Notes: generated by a model not told the origin, from the letters alone. A stretch of DNA of 64,000 nucleotides from Clavulina sp. PMI_390 (GCA_015039315.1 WIDE01000009.1:186001-250000), one strand, 5' to 3'; numbered from the stretch's first letter, positions 34,673 through 45,893 are shown. Numbers and translations are program-made.

Positions 34673-35375
34673 GCACAGTGCCATCCCCTTTCCTTTTGGG
34701 CTGGAGCGACTTTACCCTACTTCGGTTATTATGTGTCCACCATCCGTAGGTCGTTTAGGTCAGCTACGTGAATCATATCAAAATTTGGGCTCTCTCTCTC
34801 TCTTTTCTGTGTTTGAAAACAAAACGTCTTCCTCTGGGCGATCACCTGAAACATTTGAATTGAAGACCCTTGAGAACTGAGAATCTCCTGATCTCACGAT
34901 ATCTTCGGTGTCAACGTTGTTCTCAACACATATTATTCTTACTCCATTGGAACATCGCCTGGCTCCTACCCAGAGCCGAAAGATCAACCAAACATCAAGA
35001 TCGTCATTCGGTTCATCCAAGTCCACCGTGGGAACAATGCTACTTGAGTTCAGAACTACTACCGTAACCGCCACATGACGCAGTCCGGTAGCAGTTGCGG
35101 ATCGTAAAGTTGCTCAGTGAACGCCAAGACTTTGCACCTCGGTCCGTTGATTGCTGCACGGTCCGTCTCCACTCTTCGCATCCCCACTTCGCTGGCAGCT
35201 CGGTGAATCGTGGGTCCTTACACCATTTGATTCATCGTCTGAGAACATCTCGCACGCAATGGCTACATATGCTTGTGTGTAAATTTCTCCGTAGGCGGAC
35301 CACTATAAAGTCATGGGGCCTCGACTCTTTTCACAGCTCCCCATCTTTCGCTCGCGGCATCACTCCTGCGCGACA
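34673..35375. promoter_or_regulatory. Intergenic C-PME2, promoter of PME2
   Basis: No gene. Collinear with 29527-30222. A short CT microsatellite lies at about 34789-34803. Shared promoter elements: AGTCCGGTAGCAGTTGC at about 35081-35098, ACGGTCCGTCTC at 35158-35169, CTTCGCTGGCAGCTCGG near 35188. TATAAAG at 35304-35310. Confidence 0.65.
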
Positions 35376-37100
35376 ATGTGGACCCTCCTTCATCTGGCTA
35401 CAGCACTTACTAGTGTCGCAAGCGCTTTCGCTGCGTCATCCCCCCCCTCTGGTGCCGTCACCATCGGGCCTGGTGGCAAGTACAGTACTATTGCGGCTGG
35501 CCTTGCCGACACCTCTTCCAGCACATACTTCATCTACGCGGTTCGTCTCTGTGATCCATCAAAAGCTACCATCACTTCATTGCTGCCGACCAACAGGGCA
35601 CTTATCACGAACAAGTGTATATTACTCGAGCCAACATAAAAATATATGGCCAGACTTCCAGTGCTCTCACGTATACTGGCAATAGTGTGTATTCAGCTTT
35701 GGCCCCTTGATCGTCGGTTCACCTACGAATAATACAGAGGTCAACATCTGGAACAGTCTCACATCCACTGTTGCTGGATCAGATGATGCATCTGGCACGG
35801 TTCGCGTCGCTGCGAGCGGTGTTGCTTTGTACAACTTGAATATTGCGAATACATATGGTGCAGGAGTAAGTGTTGACTGCTTCCCCTCCTCTCGAGACTT
35901 AGTTGATTTACACAAGTTCTGCCACATTCGTATAGACTCAAGCAATTGCTCTGAGCGTCCAGAGCTCGAAGTGAGAGTCGATCTGCCCCTTCTTTGCCTG
36001 GCATTCCTCTTATCAGTACATTATTAGCTTTGGTGGATATGGCCTAAACTTGACTGGATATCAGTATGGTCGTTTCTTTAATCGTGCCATCAGACACTTA
36101 TATATCCGTTGTGCTCATCAAATAGAGATACATTCTATGCCAACTACGGCCCGTAGGTTTCCCCCTTGACCCTCCTATGCTTTTTATATGCTTAACGCCT
36201 TCCCATATAGTGAGTTTATCAGTCAATCGCTTATTGTGGGGGCTGTCGATTATGTGCGTGATATTGTTACAGCGAGCTCCAAGCGCATCATCGTTCCTAA
36301 CTTTTGAATCTCTAGATTTTTGGCCAGCACGGCTCCGTTTGGATCACCAAATCTGTTATTGATGTGAGCGCGGCCATTGCATAAATTAGTTGAGGATGGG
36401 ATACTGATTTCCTTTAGTCGGTCGGAGGCGGCTGCATCACTGCTTCGGGGTGAGTTTTGCTTGACATAATACGGCCCTTCAGCACCTCTCAACTTTTTAT
36501 CGTTCGTTTCTCCAGCCGGTCGTCCGATGACGCGAACTACTTTGTCATCAACTCGTCCACAATTCAAGGCTCTTCTGGAGTGAGCTCATATCTTGGCCGG
36601 TGCGTTACAAAGTCTCGTCACCATTAGATCAAAAAGCCTTATACATTTTTTCAAGCCCCTGGCGCGACTATGCTCGTGTCGTGTTCCAATCCTGCTCTTT
36701 GAGTTCGATTGTGTGAGTATGAAACCTCGTTGAGCGCCGGAATTCTGGAGTCATAGCATGAGCTGATTTATTGGTCTCAAAGTCCTGCTGCCGGGTGGTC
36801 TCAGTGGAGCTCTGCTACGCCCAAGTATGTTGAGGGTTCGATTAGCCTCGTTCTATCCATCGTCTGATCAAAATTTCCGCACATATCATAGTACCGACCA
36901 TGTGACCTTTGCGGAATATGGGTAGGTGATTGAGCACTTCATCTTGCATTGTCAACTGACCCGGATTTGGTCGTAGTAATACTGGTGCTGGAGCAAGTGG
37001 AACTCGCGCGAGCTTCTCAACCAAGCTCTCTGCCCCGATCTCCATCAGCACCGTGCTTGGTTCAAGCTACACTTCTTGGGTTGATTCGAGCTACCTGTAG
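35376..37100 (+). CDS. Secreted pectin methylesterase PME2 (CE8)
   Basis: Paralog of PME1 with the same intron positions. Signal peptide MWTLLHLATALTSVASAFA, then AVTIGPGGKYSTIAAGLAD, the GTYHEQVYITRANIKIYGQT strand, EVNIWNSLTSTVAGSDDASG, QAIALSVQSS, TGYQDTFYANYGP (catalytic Asp), VDYIFGQHGSVWITKS (catalytic Asp), SSYLGRPWRDYARVVFQ (Arg) and a C-terminus SSYTSWVDSSYL with TAG 37098-37100. The intron matching the GC-AG intron of PME1 has a normal GT donor here (CCCAA|GTATGT). Second gene of the duplicated C-PME2 module. Extracellular pectin de-esterification. Confidence 0.9.
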
Positions 37101-37440
37101 TTGGCTTTCCGATTAGCAATCGGTCCATGAGAGTCCCTCTATTTTTTTTTCGATCATGCTGTAGGAAAAGCGGAAGCTAGCGTGAAAATCGATGGGTACT
37201 CATTGGCTCAACTCTCCTGGGATAAATTAAACGTTCTGGCCGGTTCAATTCATTCTCGAGAGTACCTGTTGTTATATTCTGTGAACCTCAATATAAATGA
37301 CATAGGTCTGTACTGTCATAAACGATCAACATAGATCCGAACGGGGTCCAGGCTCCTTAGCTTCACTCTCGATTTGTATGTCATTGTGAATCTTAGCTAC
37401 GTTACGGTACTGGATATTTGGGGCGGGGTTAGGTACATGT
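37101..37440. other. Intergenic, convergent 3' ends of PME2 and gene D
   Basis: No coding feature; the orientation of the cluster switches here from + to -. Confidence 0.6.
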
Positions 37441-38495
37441 CTAGTACGTGATAGTGACGACCCCATTGGTAGCACCATTAACATTGACCGTAGCAGTGAC
37501 GCCGTCCGCCGAATCGCTNNNNNNNNNNNNNNNNNNNNNNNNNNNNNNNNNNNNNNNNNNNNNNNNNNNNNNNNNNNNNNNNNNNNNNNNNNNNNNNNNN
37601 NNNNNNNNNNNNNNNNNNNNNNNNNNNNNNNNNNNNNNNNNNNNNNNNNNNNNNNNNNNNNNNNNNNNNNNNNNNNNNNNNNNNNNNNNNNNNNNNNNNN
37701 NNNNNNNNNNNNNNNNNNNNNNNNNNNNNNNNNNNNNNNNNNNNNNNNNNNNNNNNNNNNNNNNNNNNNNNNNNNNNNNNNNNNNNNNCACACAACACCA
37801 TCCAAGGCGAGCATTAAGAACACTTGAATGAGGCATAACAGGCACATTATATCACATACCTCGCTCGGCCCTAGATACCACGAGGCAACTGCCCAGTAGG
37901 CGCCGCCACCCGCAGCGGAGCCTGCCACCCATTCACCAATAAGCCCACAATGTCAGCAAGACGTTTCACAAGCCTAAGAAAGAATATTTTGCTTACCACC
38001 CCACTGAAGCACGGGTTGCAAGATGGCGTTTCCTTGGGCTGGCTCTATCGAGTTGAAGAGGAAGATGGTTTGGCCATTATTGGTTTGGGGGGCTGGAGGT
38101 ACGGTCCAGCTAGTAGTAAAGCTATTGATGGGACTGTTCGCGTCCGAATTGGACCATCCAGTGTACGCAGTCCACCCAGTTTCAAAGCGCTTGGAAATTG
38201 GAGCTGCTGAGTTATCCGTAGAGGTGTGAAGAACATTCCCATCAGCGTCCAGGAGTTGGATAACGTCTCCAGAGTGCTTAATGGAACCGCCTGAGATATC
38301 ATATGAGGATCCGTATTATTACGGTTTGTCAATGCTTTTGTGATCAAAAGGGAACATACCAGCAGGAACCTCATGGACATGTTCTGCTGAACGAAGACCA
38401 ACAGGAGTTACGACCATACCAGTCGCTGGTGCAGCAAGCGCATGCAACGCGAGCGTCAATATGGCGAAAGATCCGCGTAGAACGATGGATACCAT
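37441..38495 (-). CDS. Glutamic-peptidase-like secreted protein D (N gap inside)
   Basis: Same family as A-C but of the E/F subgroup. Start ATG 38495: signal peptide MVSIVLRGSFAILTLALHAL, then APATGMVVTPVGLRSAEHVH, an intron, a segment with IQLLDADGNVLHTS and RFETGWTAYTGW, then TTSWTVPPAPQTNNGQTIF and NAILQPVLQWGG. An intron with GTAAGC donor follows directly after WGG, as in E but not in F or A-C. SAAGGGAYWAVASWYLG follows. N residues cover 37519-37788; the end is SADGVTATVNVNGATNG and TAG 37441-37443. The gap (270 nt) is shorter than the about 288 nt of final exon that should lie there, so the gap is undersized or the gene has a deletion. Confidence 0.7.
37519..37788. other. Run of 270 N
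   Basis: Unknown bases covering most of the last exon of gene D and part of the preceding intron. Confidence 0.99.
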
Positions 38496-38638
38496 GCTGT
38501 AACGGTGAGATAGCATGTAGGTCAGGTAGGAGCTTACGGAAAAGTTGCAGCTAATATACCTGCCTTGACCAAGAGCCAATTTGGGGGATGAAGAGGTTGG
38601 AGTTGGGATGAGGCCGCAAGGCTCAGAATCTTTAGCGT

Positions 38639-38645
38639 CTTTATA
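38639..38645 (-). promoter_or_regulatory. TATA box of gene D
   Basis: TATAAAG on the minus strand about 145 bp before the start codon. Comparable elements lie upstream of E (CATAAAG, 40888-40894) and F (TATAAAG, 43118-43124), each preceded by a GCC-CTGxAG-like stretch. Confidence 0.6.
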
Positions 38646-38695
38646 ACACTACAGCCGGCTAGCTACTGCTTCTGCGCTGACGATCACATACGGCA

Positions 38696-39010
38696 TCATA
38701 ATTCATGAGGCACCCAGTCCTTCGGTACAGTCGGGTATCCCTTGCCATCGGAAAGCAATATTTTCTTTCCGAAAAGTTCTGAGTTGACTAATGCTTGGAA
38801 AGACATTATCAACAGTGGATTTCTGGACGCAGTAATGTTCACGGATGTTAGACTTGAGTCGCGAGGCTCGAGGAGCGGCCAGATAATAGAAAATAAAGTT
38901 ATTTGAGTCTCGAGACCTAGGAACAAAGGGGATGCCGGATTGGCAGGCTGAGACATCAGCTGCACCGTGTTATTTCCGGTATCCAGTAATAGTCCCCTTC
39001 CTTGGCGCAA
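38696..39010 (-). CDS. Unrecognised open frame upstream of gene D
   Basis: 104 codons, starting MRQGRGLLLDTGNN and ending YPTVPKDWVPHEL. Its composition (LLIMSFQALVNSELFGKK) looks like real protein rather than chance translation, but no family is recognised. It ends just upstream of the gene D promoter on the same strand and lacks a clear promoter or signal peptide. It may be the last exon or a remnant of a gene lost between D and E, or a chance frame. Confidence 0.3.
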   Translation of the reverse strand: MRQGRGLLLDTGNNTVQLMSQPANPASPLFLGLETQITLFSIIWPLLEPRDSSLTSVNITASRNPLLIMSFQALVNSELFGKKILLSDGKGYPTVPKDWVPHEL

Positions 39011-39640
39011 ACTTGTAGAGTCGTAGGAGCAACGCGGGGGATCATCATAGCATACAACAGAGTTTTAATCCCCACAAAGAATGTACACCCATGGTGTGGT
39101 TAATGATCAATGATCCTGCGCAAGGAGCAAGGCGCCAAGTAACATCTCAATCGGCCTAAACTCCGAAAGACTCCACTTCGATGGTAGAATGCAGTGGTTG
39201 AGGTATAAGATCCCGAGCTAGGGGGTCTGGATACATAGATCGCAATCGACCCATTTATGTAAATCGTCCGGCGTTAGCCACCTGACGCAAGCCGCGCCGG
39301 CGGAGCAGCACTAGTGCTCCATACGAAAGACACTTATGAATGATCAATAACGAAGTCTCATGGTAACAGTTGATAGTGGTGATTGGAGGGGCGGAAAGCG
39401 ATTTATAGTATCGCAGTAGGACATGGGACGGCCTGCAGCGAGTTTGAACCTGAGGACTGAGGAGCACTCTCAGTGCGAAAATCCGGATTGAACACTGTTC
39501 GATTGGGTCAGTCCTCTACCATGGCCAGGATGAGATGAAGCAGTTTAGTAATTCAAGTCCGCAACAGTGTTTAGGATGTGGTATCATTTCACTACCTCAT
39601 CATAACGTGTAAGCTAGAGTTATGAATCATAACATAGCAT

Positions 39641-40753
39641 TTAGTACTTGATGGTTATTACGCCGTTTGTGGGCCCATCAACATCGACGGTAGCCGTAAT
39701 ATCGTCGGTAGAATCGCTGAAGACATCCCATGACATGTTGAGGGGGCCATACTTGCCGGTGAGTTGGATATTGTTGAAGACGGTGGTACCAGCCGGGTAA
39801 TCGGAGGCGGTGGTGATCCCATACGCCTCCAGAGTCTCAGCTGCCCAGACGAGCTCCGCAGACCCATTCAAGCACAGCGCTCCTGCAGCTGGGATGTTGA
39901 CAAAAGATGATGTGTAGTCAAAAGAGCTGCCATTCTGCGAGTTGAGAGTGATGACACCTGTCAGCTCGTCGCCAGCGCTCACGTTGTATAACGGGGTGAA
40001 GTATGTCTGGAGCGTGGAGCACAAGATGAGTTTCAACGAAGGAACGTGCGGAGACGGTTTGGATATTGATCAGCAACATTGGGTGAGATTGACCATTGCA
40101 TCACCACACGCACCCCGCTTGCACTAACATACCATGAGGCAATCGACCAATATGGTCCGCCACCCGCAGCAGATCCTATGAAGCATATACACATCAGTCC
40201 AAAACTTTAGCAAGACATTCCACAACCTTCAAAGAGGAGTTTATTCTTACCACCGTACTGTAAGACCGGCTGAAAAATGTTACTTGAGGCGAAAGGCTGT
40301 ATGGCATTGAATAGGAAGACGGTTTGCCCGTTGTCTGTCTCGGGCTCCGGGGGTACGGTCCAACTAGTGGCAAAGTTGTCGATAGGATTGCTCGAGTTCG
40401 TGTTGCTCCAGCCGGTGAATGCGATCCAGCCCGTCTCGAAACGCTTGGAAGTCTGAGAAGCCGAATTCTTCTCAGATATATGGAGCACATTCCCGGAAGC
40501 GTCAAGGAGGTGCACGGAGGTTCCAAAGTGCTTGACGGAGCCACCTGATATAAAAGTTAGTATTTGTCAAGGTTAATTTCAGGATGGGCGCGGCAAGTAA
40601 CACACCAGGAGGCACCTCATGCACATGCTCCGCGGGTCGAAGTCCAACAGGCGTCACCAGCATACCATTGGTACTGGCGATGGCTGGCGCAGAAAGAGCT
40701 GGTACGATGAAGCCGAGGATGACAAGCGAAGTGCGAACGACGGTGGAGACCAT
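39641..40753 (-). CDS. Glutamic-peptidase-like secreted protein E
   Basis: Start ATG 40753, signal peptide MVSTVVRTSLVILGFIVPAL, then APAIASTNGMLVTPVGLRPA, AEHVHEVPPG, an intron, HLLDASGNVLHISEKNSA, KRFETGWIAFTGW, ATSWTVPPEPETDNGQTVF and NIFQPVLQYGG. The usual ILQ is IFQ here. An intron with GTAAGA donor follows YGG, shared with D. The last exon (39641-40006, 366 nt) reads NVSAGDELTGVITL, SSFDYTSSFVNIPAAGA, SAELVWAAETLEAYG and ends ITIKY, TAA 39641-39643. Secreted; family role as for B. Close relative of F, the next gene upstream. Confidence 0.72.
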
Positions 40754-41923
40754 GTTGGGCTGGGACCTATGGTAAGAGTGGAGTCAGCATGACGCCGAAG
40801 GTGATTCACCAGTAAGGAACGGACTATGAAAGGTCGAGGAGCAATGCAGCTGCGATGCAGTCAGAATTGGCAAAAAAAATAATTACACTTTATGGCGTCT
40901 CAACTGGCTTGATCTCCCTTCCATGGGAGCTGGAAAGCCGTCCGCAGTGGGAAAACTAGGCTAGATGTAGTTGGATCTACGATTTTTGATGGGTTATATG
41001 ATGTAATAGGAATCCTGTAAGCATATTTACGTACCTTCACGTAAGGTTCCCCGACTGCACATTCATGTGTGGTGACATTTTCGTTTTTTTTTTTGAATAG
41101 AGCCATGTAGGAGTAAGTGTTGCACTACGGCCTCCAACCTCTGTTGATTATGTTTGATCCTGGCATCCTATCGTATGATTCTTGCCACAGCTAAGGGAGA
41201 TGCCTTGAGCACATTGGCCGTGGGAGGTAAAGTATGACTCACTTGACTGGGCAATTCGCAGCCGACAAGAAAATTGATCGACCGGGCAAGTGATTTCAGA
41301 ACAAGCTCGCGGAGTGATCTGCAAGATAATTACTAATAGTAAAGTGTCTGCTCAAGTGAGGCTGGGGTGGCCCGACAACAGGCCTCTGATGGCGATCGTA
41401 TTTCTCGTAAGATTTGTTCGCGTCCAACACGGAGCTTTATACAGTCCCTGTAAAGACCCATAGCAACGATCAACGGTACAACCAATTGGATGCTCTCCGG
41501 CGGGGTTACACCAATCTCGGTGCCTCATCCGGGGGAGGGATGTATTCAATGCACTTGTGGCCTGCTAGTTTGGCCTCACGATAGGGACTCAAATTCTCGA
41601 AGAGAGAACTGCGGATGATCGTTCAAGGTGTCTTGTGAGTGGCCAGCGGGTATACACGCATTATCGGCATCATAGCATCGCAAAGGACTAGGTGTTTGAT
41701 GCGAGGTTGCCGCATGTTGCTCGAGCAGCGATGGTCAAGACACAACAGTCGGACTTGAACATTGTTCACATCGAGCACTGGTCTCGATCGAGTGAAACAG
41801 TTCGACAGCTCAAGTGAAAGGTAACGTTTAACGTGCGCTATTATTCTAATATCAAGTACAAGGGCTATTACTACCAACTATTACAGTAGAGTGTCTATGC
41901 TAGAATAATGAGCGATAGGATAT
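40754..41923. other. Intergenic E-F
   Basis: Contains the gene E promoter (CATAAAG 40888-40894 on the minus strand) and nothing else supported. A minus open frame at 41623-41877 (84 codons) has no recognised domain. A run of T lies near 41083-41092. Confidence 0.5.
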
Positions 41924-42964
41924 TTAGTACTTGATAGTGACGACGCCGTTTGTGGGCCCGTCGACATTGACGGTGGCGGTAACGCCATCGGCTGAGTCGC
42001 TGGTGACATCCCATGACAGAGGAAGAGCGCCATTCTTGCCGGTGAGTTGGATATTGTTGAAGACGGTGGTACCAGCAGGGTAGTCCGAAGCGGCGGTAAT
42101 GCTGTAGCATTCGAGGGTCTCAGTGGCCCAAACGAGCTCGGAAGAGCCAGTGAGAGCCAGCGCTCCTGCAGCGGGGATGTTGCTGAAAGATGAGGTGTAA
42201 TTGAACGAACTGCCGCTCTGCGAGTCGAGGTGGATAACACCTGTCAACTCGTCACCAACGTTTACATTGTACAGCTTGGTGTAGTATGTCTAGAGCGTAC
42301 GACACATATAAAGCGTCGAGAAGCAGTGGATAAAAGCAGGTGCGGAGATAGAAGTCAGTTACGGAGAAGAACAGTGATCGTTGCATCAAAGTACGTACCC
42401 CGCTTGATCCAACATACCATGAGGCAATAGACCAATATGCGCCGCCACCAGCAGCAGAGCCACCGTATTGGACCACTGGCTGCAAAATTGCGCTGAAATC
42501 AGATGGTTCTATCGAGTTGAAGAGGAAGACGGTCTGTCCATTGTTGGTCTGGGGGGCAGGAGGCACGGTCCAGCTGGTGACAAAGTTTTCGATGGGATTG
42601 CTCGAGTCGGAGTTATACCAGCCAGTATAGGCAGTCCAGCCCGTTTCGAAGCGCTTAGTGGTCGAGACGCTCGCGTTCTTATGGGCAATGTGAAGAACTT
42701 TGCCGGCAGCATCAAGGAGGTGGACGGCGTTTCCGACGTGCTTGATAGAGCCCCCTGATAAAAAGGTTCAGAACCTATCCAGCTTGATTTCAGGATACAT
42801 TTTGCGAGAAACCTACCGGAAGGAACCTCATGCACATGCTCTGCGGGGCGGAGACCGACGGGGGTCACTACCATGCCATTGCTGTCCGCGGTAGCAGGCG
42901 CAGCAAAAGTGGGTGCGATGAAAGCGAGGATGGCAAACGATGCGCGAAGGATTGTGGAGACCAT
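41924..42964 (-). CDS. Glutamic-peptidase-like secreted protein F
   Basis: Exons 42817-42964, 42399-42754 and 41924-42289 total 870 nt, 289 residues. Signal peptide MVSTILRASFAILAFIAPTF, then MVVTPVGLRPAEHVHEVPSG, HLLDAAGKVLHIAHKNAS, TKRFETGWTAYTGWYNSD, TSWTVPPAPQTNNGQTVF, AILQPVVQYGGSAAGGGAYW, SSFNYTSSFSNIPAAGA and SSELVWATETLECYS; ends TNGVVTIKY, TAA 41924-41926. It lacks the intron that D and E have after the GG, showing intron gain or loss within the cluster. Core promoter TATAAAG at 43118-43124. A putative 5' UTR intron ends CAATAG at about 42980. Confidence 0.75.
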
Positions 42965-44097
42965 GCTGAACGAAGGCCTATTGGAAGCAAGTGGAGTTCA
43001 GCATGACAGTACAGGGGATTCACCATTAAGGGACGTACGATGGAAGAAGGGGTTGGGGTAAGTGGTGTCGGGTCGAGTGGAGCTTGAGATGAACTGAGAA
43101 GGTCTCAACCTTCTACACTTTATAGCGCTCCAGTCGGCTTGCTACCCATAATGGCGCCAAGAGTAATAACGCGATGCTGTGGGGACCATCAATAGCAAGA
43201 TCATGTCGTAAATAAGCTGATCGAGCACAGCTCCAACTCGAGGTTCGGCGATATCGACTTTTGGCGATCGGCTCTCGTTAAGCAGAGTATTGACAAGTCG
43301 ATCGCCGAGGGAACAGCATCAACGATGGGTGACATTGAGGCGTTGTCAACCTTAAAAAGGCTCGCAAACATGAAGAAGTCTCATTAGGCAGGTATGGTAA
43401 CTGGAGACCGAACAAGATAGTGGAAATTGGGTTGCTTCGTAGCAGAGTTGATATATTCATGATCAATTTTCACTACTAGATGTCGGGGTCAGGATAGGAG
43501 GCAATGCAGTGGTCGCGATGAGGCGGAAACGTGATGAGAGGGCTTAGGAGGACCTTCGCTTCCTTAGGCGGCTGAACACAAGGTCCGAGTGATCTATTCA
43601 CCGGGTGCTGTGTAAGCTTTTGTTGCGCCCGCCTGCACGAATGATGATACGTCAAAAAGTACAGTCTTAGAGAGCAATATTTACGAAACTAGGATCCTAG
43701 AGTAAAAGAGCGCTATGCATGGTTGATGGCATCACAGGAAGGGTAGAATGGGGACAGGATCACAGTCAGCCACAGCAGCATGGCTCGAACTGATGACCAA
43801 AGCTCATGAAGCTCGGCCCACCCGGCAAGCGGCGAGGCCAGAACAGAAAATAAATATTGATATGAGAATGAAGGAGGATGGTTTGCGCAATAATTCAGAG
43901 GTCAAGGCTGGCAGAGCTGGCACATGCGTTTCATGAAGCACGTGTCACGCCGTGACAGGCCTCGGCTTTGGCGGTCTCGTCGTGCTCCCACGTCCACCCT
44001 CTCTCTTCACAGCAAAAGATCATCGTTATCATTAAAATCTTGTGGAGGTGTTACGCCGTACACGCAGTAATTTATCACTCATTAATAGCGTGGCTCT
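42965..44097. other. Intergenic, divergent promoters of gene F and the F-box gene
   Basis: No supported gene. Contains the gene F core promoter. This is the right edge of the secreted-enzyme cluster. Confidence 0.55.
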
Positions 44098-45630
44098 ATG
44101 GCTCTCTTCCAATCTCAGATCGACGGGGCCCGTCAAGCTCTGGAGCAGCTAGGTACAGCAGTCAAGGGTTTCAACCCCGACCTTTCGCCTCTGTTGTTAA
44201 CACACCGATCAATCCAACGCTCGCGGCGTGCTCAAGAGCTTGACTCAGTCATTCGCACAGTCGAAGCCACGAAGAAAGTTGTCAAGGACCTTGAACAACA
44301 AGTTCGGGAGGTGGTAGATCTTCTAGGAGTGTGTGCGGACACGGCCAGGAACGCTTTCCATCCCATGTCCGCCTTGCCTTGAGAGATTCTAGTGGAGATC
44401 TTCTCTATTATTTTCTCGGGAGCCCAATATCCAAGCTCCCGGCGAGAAATTCCCGTCACTCTCAGCCATGTCTGCAGGAGTTGGCGAGAGACTGCATATG
44501 GAATGACTTCCATGTGGTCCACCCTCGTAGTCGATAGGCCATCTCAGGCCCCATTGATCTCTCTCTTCGCTCGATGCTCGGGCCGAGCGCATCTGGCACT
44601 GACAATCGAGAATGACCCCTGGGACTCAGGCGACGAAGATTCAGTCCCGAGTTGGGTCAAACAGCCTATCCAGTTCTCGAGCGCTGATGCTTCTCAGCTC
44701 GCAAGTCTACAAATCCACACCTCCGCAGGCGAAAAGGGGTTTGCATTTAGCCCCGATGCCATTCAAGTGCTTCAACTCGACTACTTCGCCATTAGCAATG
44801 CGATACGGGAATTCCAGCCTTACCTATTCTCAGCGAAGCGCTTAAAGTTTCGCTATCTGGCTATGATGCAAAAGGCGAAAATGCCCTTCCAACCCGTACT
44901 CTTTCCTCGATTAACGGATATATCTCTGGCTGGCGCCGATAATGCCATCACATTTTTCCACCTCGCCCGTGCCCCCATCCTGAAAACACTCGAGATGTCC
45001 AATCTCGGCTCCGCTTACACCTCATATGAAATTGATCCTCAACCCAGCGTCGAGAAGTTAGAAATACGCGACTATTCGTCACGAGACGGGCCGCCAGCTT
45101 TGGGGAGGCAACTCCTGCTTCCGAACCTCAGGTTGTTCACAGTTCTGTCCTGTCGCCACGAGCCGAATACGAATTCCCTTTGTGAAACGGTGAGTCCATC
45201 TTATTGTCCCGACAGGTGTTGTATTTTCAGCGACTGATATGTTCCGACAATGTTTTCGTAGATCTTTGGGATCACAAAGCTTGAGCAGTTGACGTTAGGT
45301 TTGAGGAGTGATCAAGTTCTACCAGTCCTGACCTATTTCGCCGATACTCCTCGTAAGGCTACCCGCAAGAAGAAGCAACCTTTCAAATTGCAAAAATTTG
45401 AGCTGCTGGTTGGCGCGCCTCGTGATCGATACGACCAGAGCATTGACGCACAGATAGCACAGCTCGTTGTGTCGATAAAAGCCACCTTTTCTCGCTGGCT
45501 AGTCCATGGGAACGAACTCGCAGAGCTCCAAATTAACAATATGGCTGTTCGAGGAGAGGAGCAGTGGTATCGCGAGATGATACCCAATGTTACATTCCTT
45601 CCCGATCCACCAAAGTCAGACTGGTGGTGA
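44098..45630 (+). pseudogene. F-box protein gene with in-frame TGA in the F-box
   Basis: One reading frame runs from ATG 44098 to 45189, then after a GTGAGT...TTCGTAG intron from 45262 to TAG-free end TGA at 45630. The N-terminus is a coiled coil (ELDSVIRTVEATKKVVKDLE). The F-box reads SALP-stop-EILVEIFSIIF, followed by IPVTLSHVCRSWRETAYGM and a leucine-rich C-terminal half. The TGA at 44380-44382 sits where family members have any residue between LP and EIL, so a single change (for example CGA to TGA) is the simplest cause. Frame is otherwise open for 1461 nt. F-box proteins recruit substrates to SCF ubiquitin ligases; as it stands only a 94-residue coiled coil would be made unless the stop is a sequencing error or read through. 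Confidence 0.7.
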
Positions 45631-45893
45631 TGAATGTGGAAACCGTCGACTAGATAAAATCTTTTATAGTAAGATCTGTTCTTATATCTTGGGTAATAGT
45701 CTCGATAGAATTGCATGTAGGAAAATGGAGGCAATGCACATCCTTCGTGGCAAAGGGAGTGGCCATTTCCAAATCGAGGGCCGTGGGAACACTTCATTGT
45801 GGTCCTTTGTCTGAATGGCGAAGCTGGGCCACCACTCGCCCTCCCCGCTTTGCGAGGATAACCACATCGATCGACCACTTCCATACGACTCCC

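Larger units (their letters stand above)
32350..37100. repeat. Tandem segmental duplication, copy 2 (gene C + PME2)
   Basis: Second copy of the peptidase-plus-PME unit, direct orientation, coding and non-coding parts collinear with 27.2-31.94 kb at an offset of 5.14-5.16 kb. The left boundary is approximate and the right boundary may extend past the PME2 stop. Confidence 0.8.
38496..39640. other. Intergenic D-E
   Basis: Holds the gene D promoter and the unexplained frame at 38696-39010. The upstream blocks conserved in A-C were not found here. Confidence 0.5.

Noticed and set aside
34789..34803. CT dinucleotide run after gene C
   Set aside because: Short microsatellite in a 3' flank; simple slippage.
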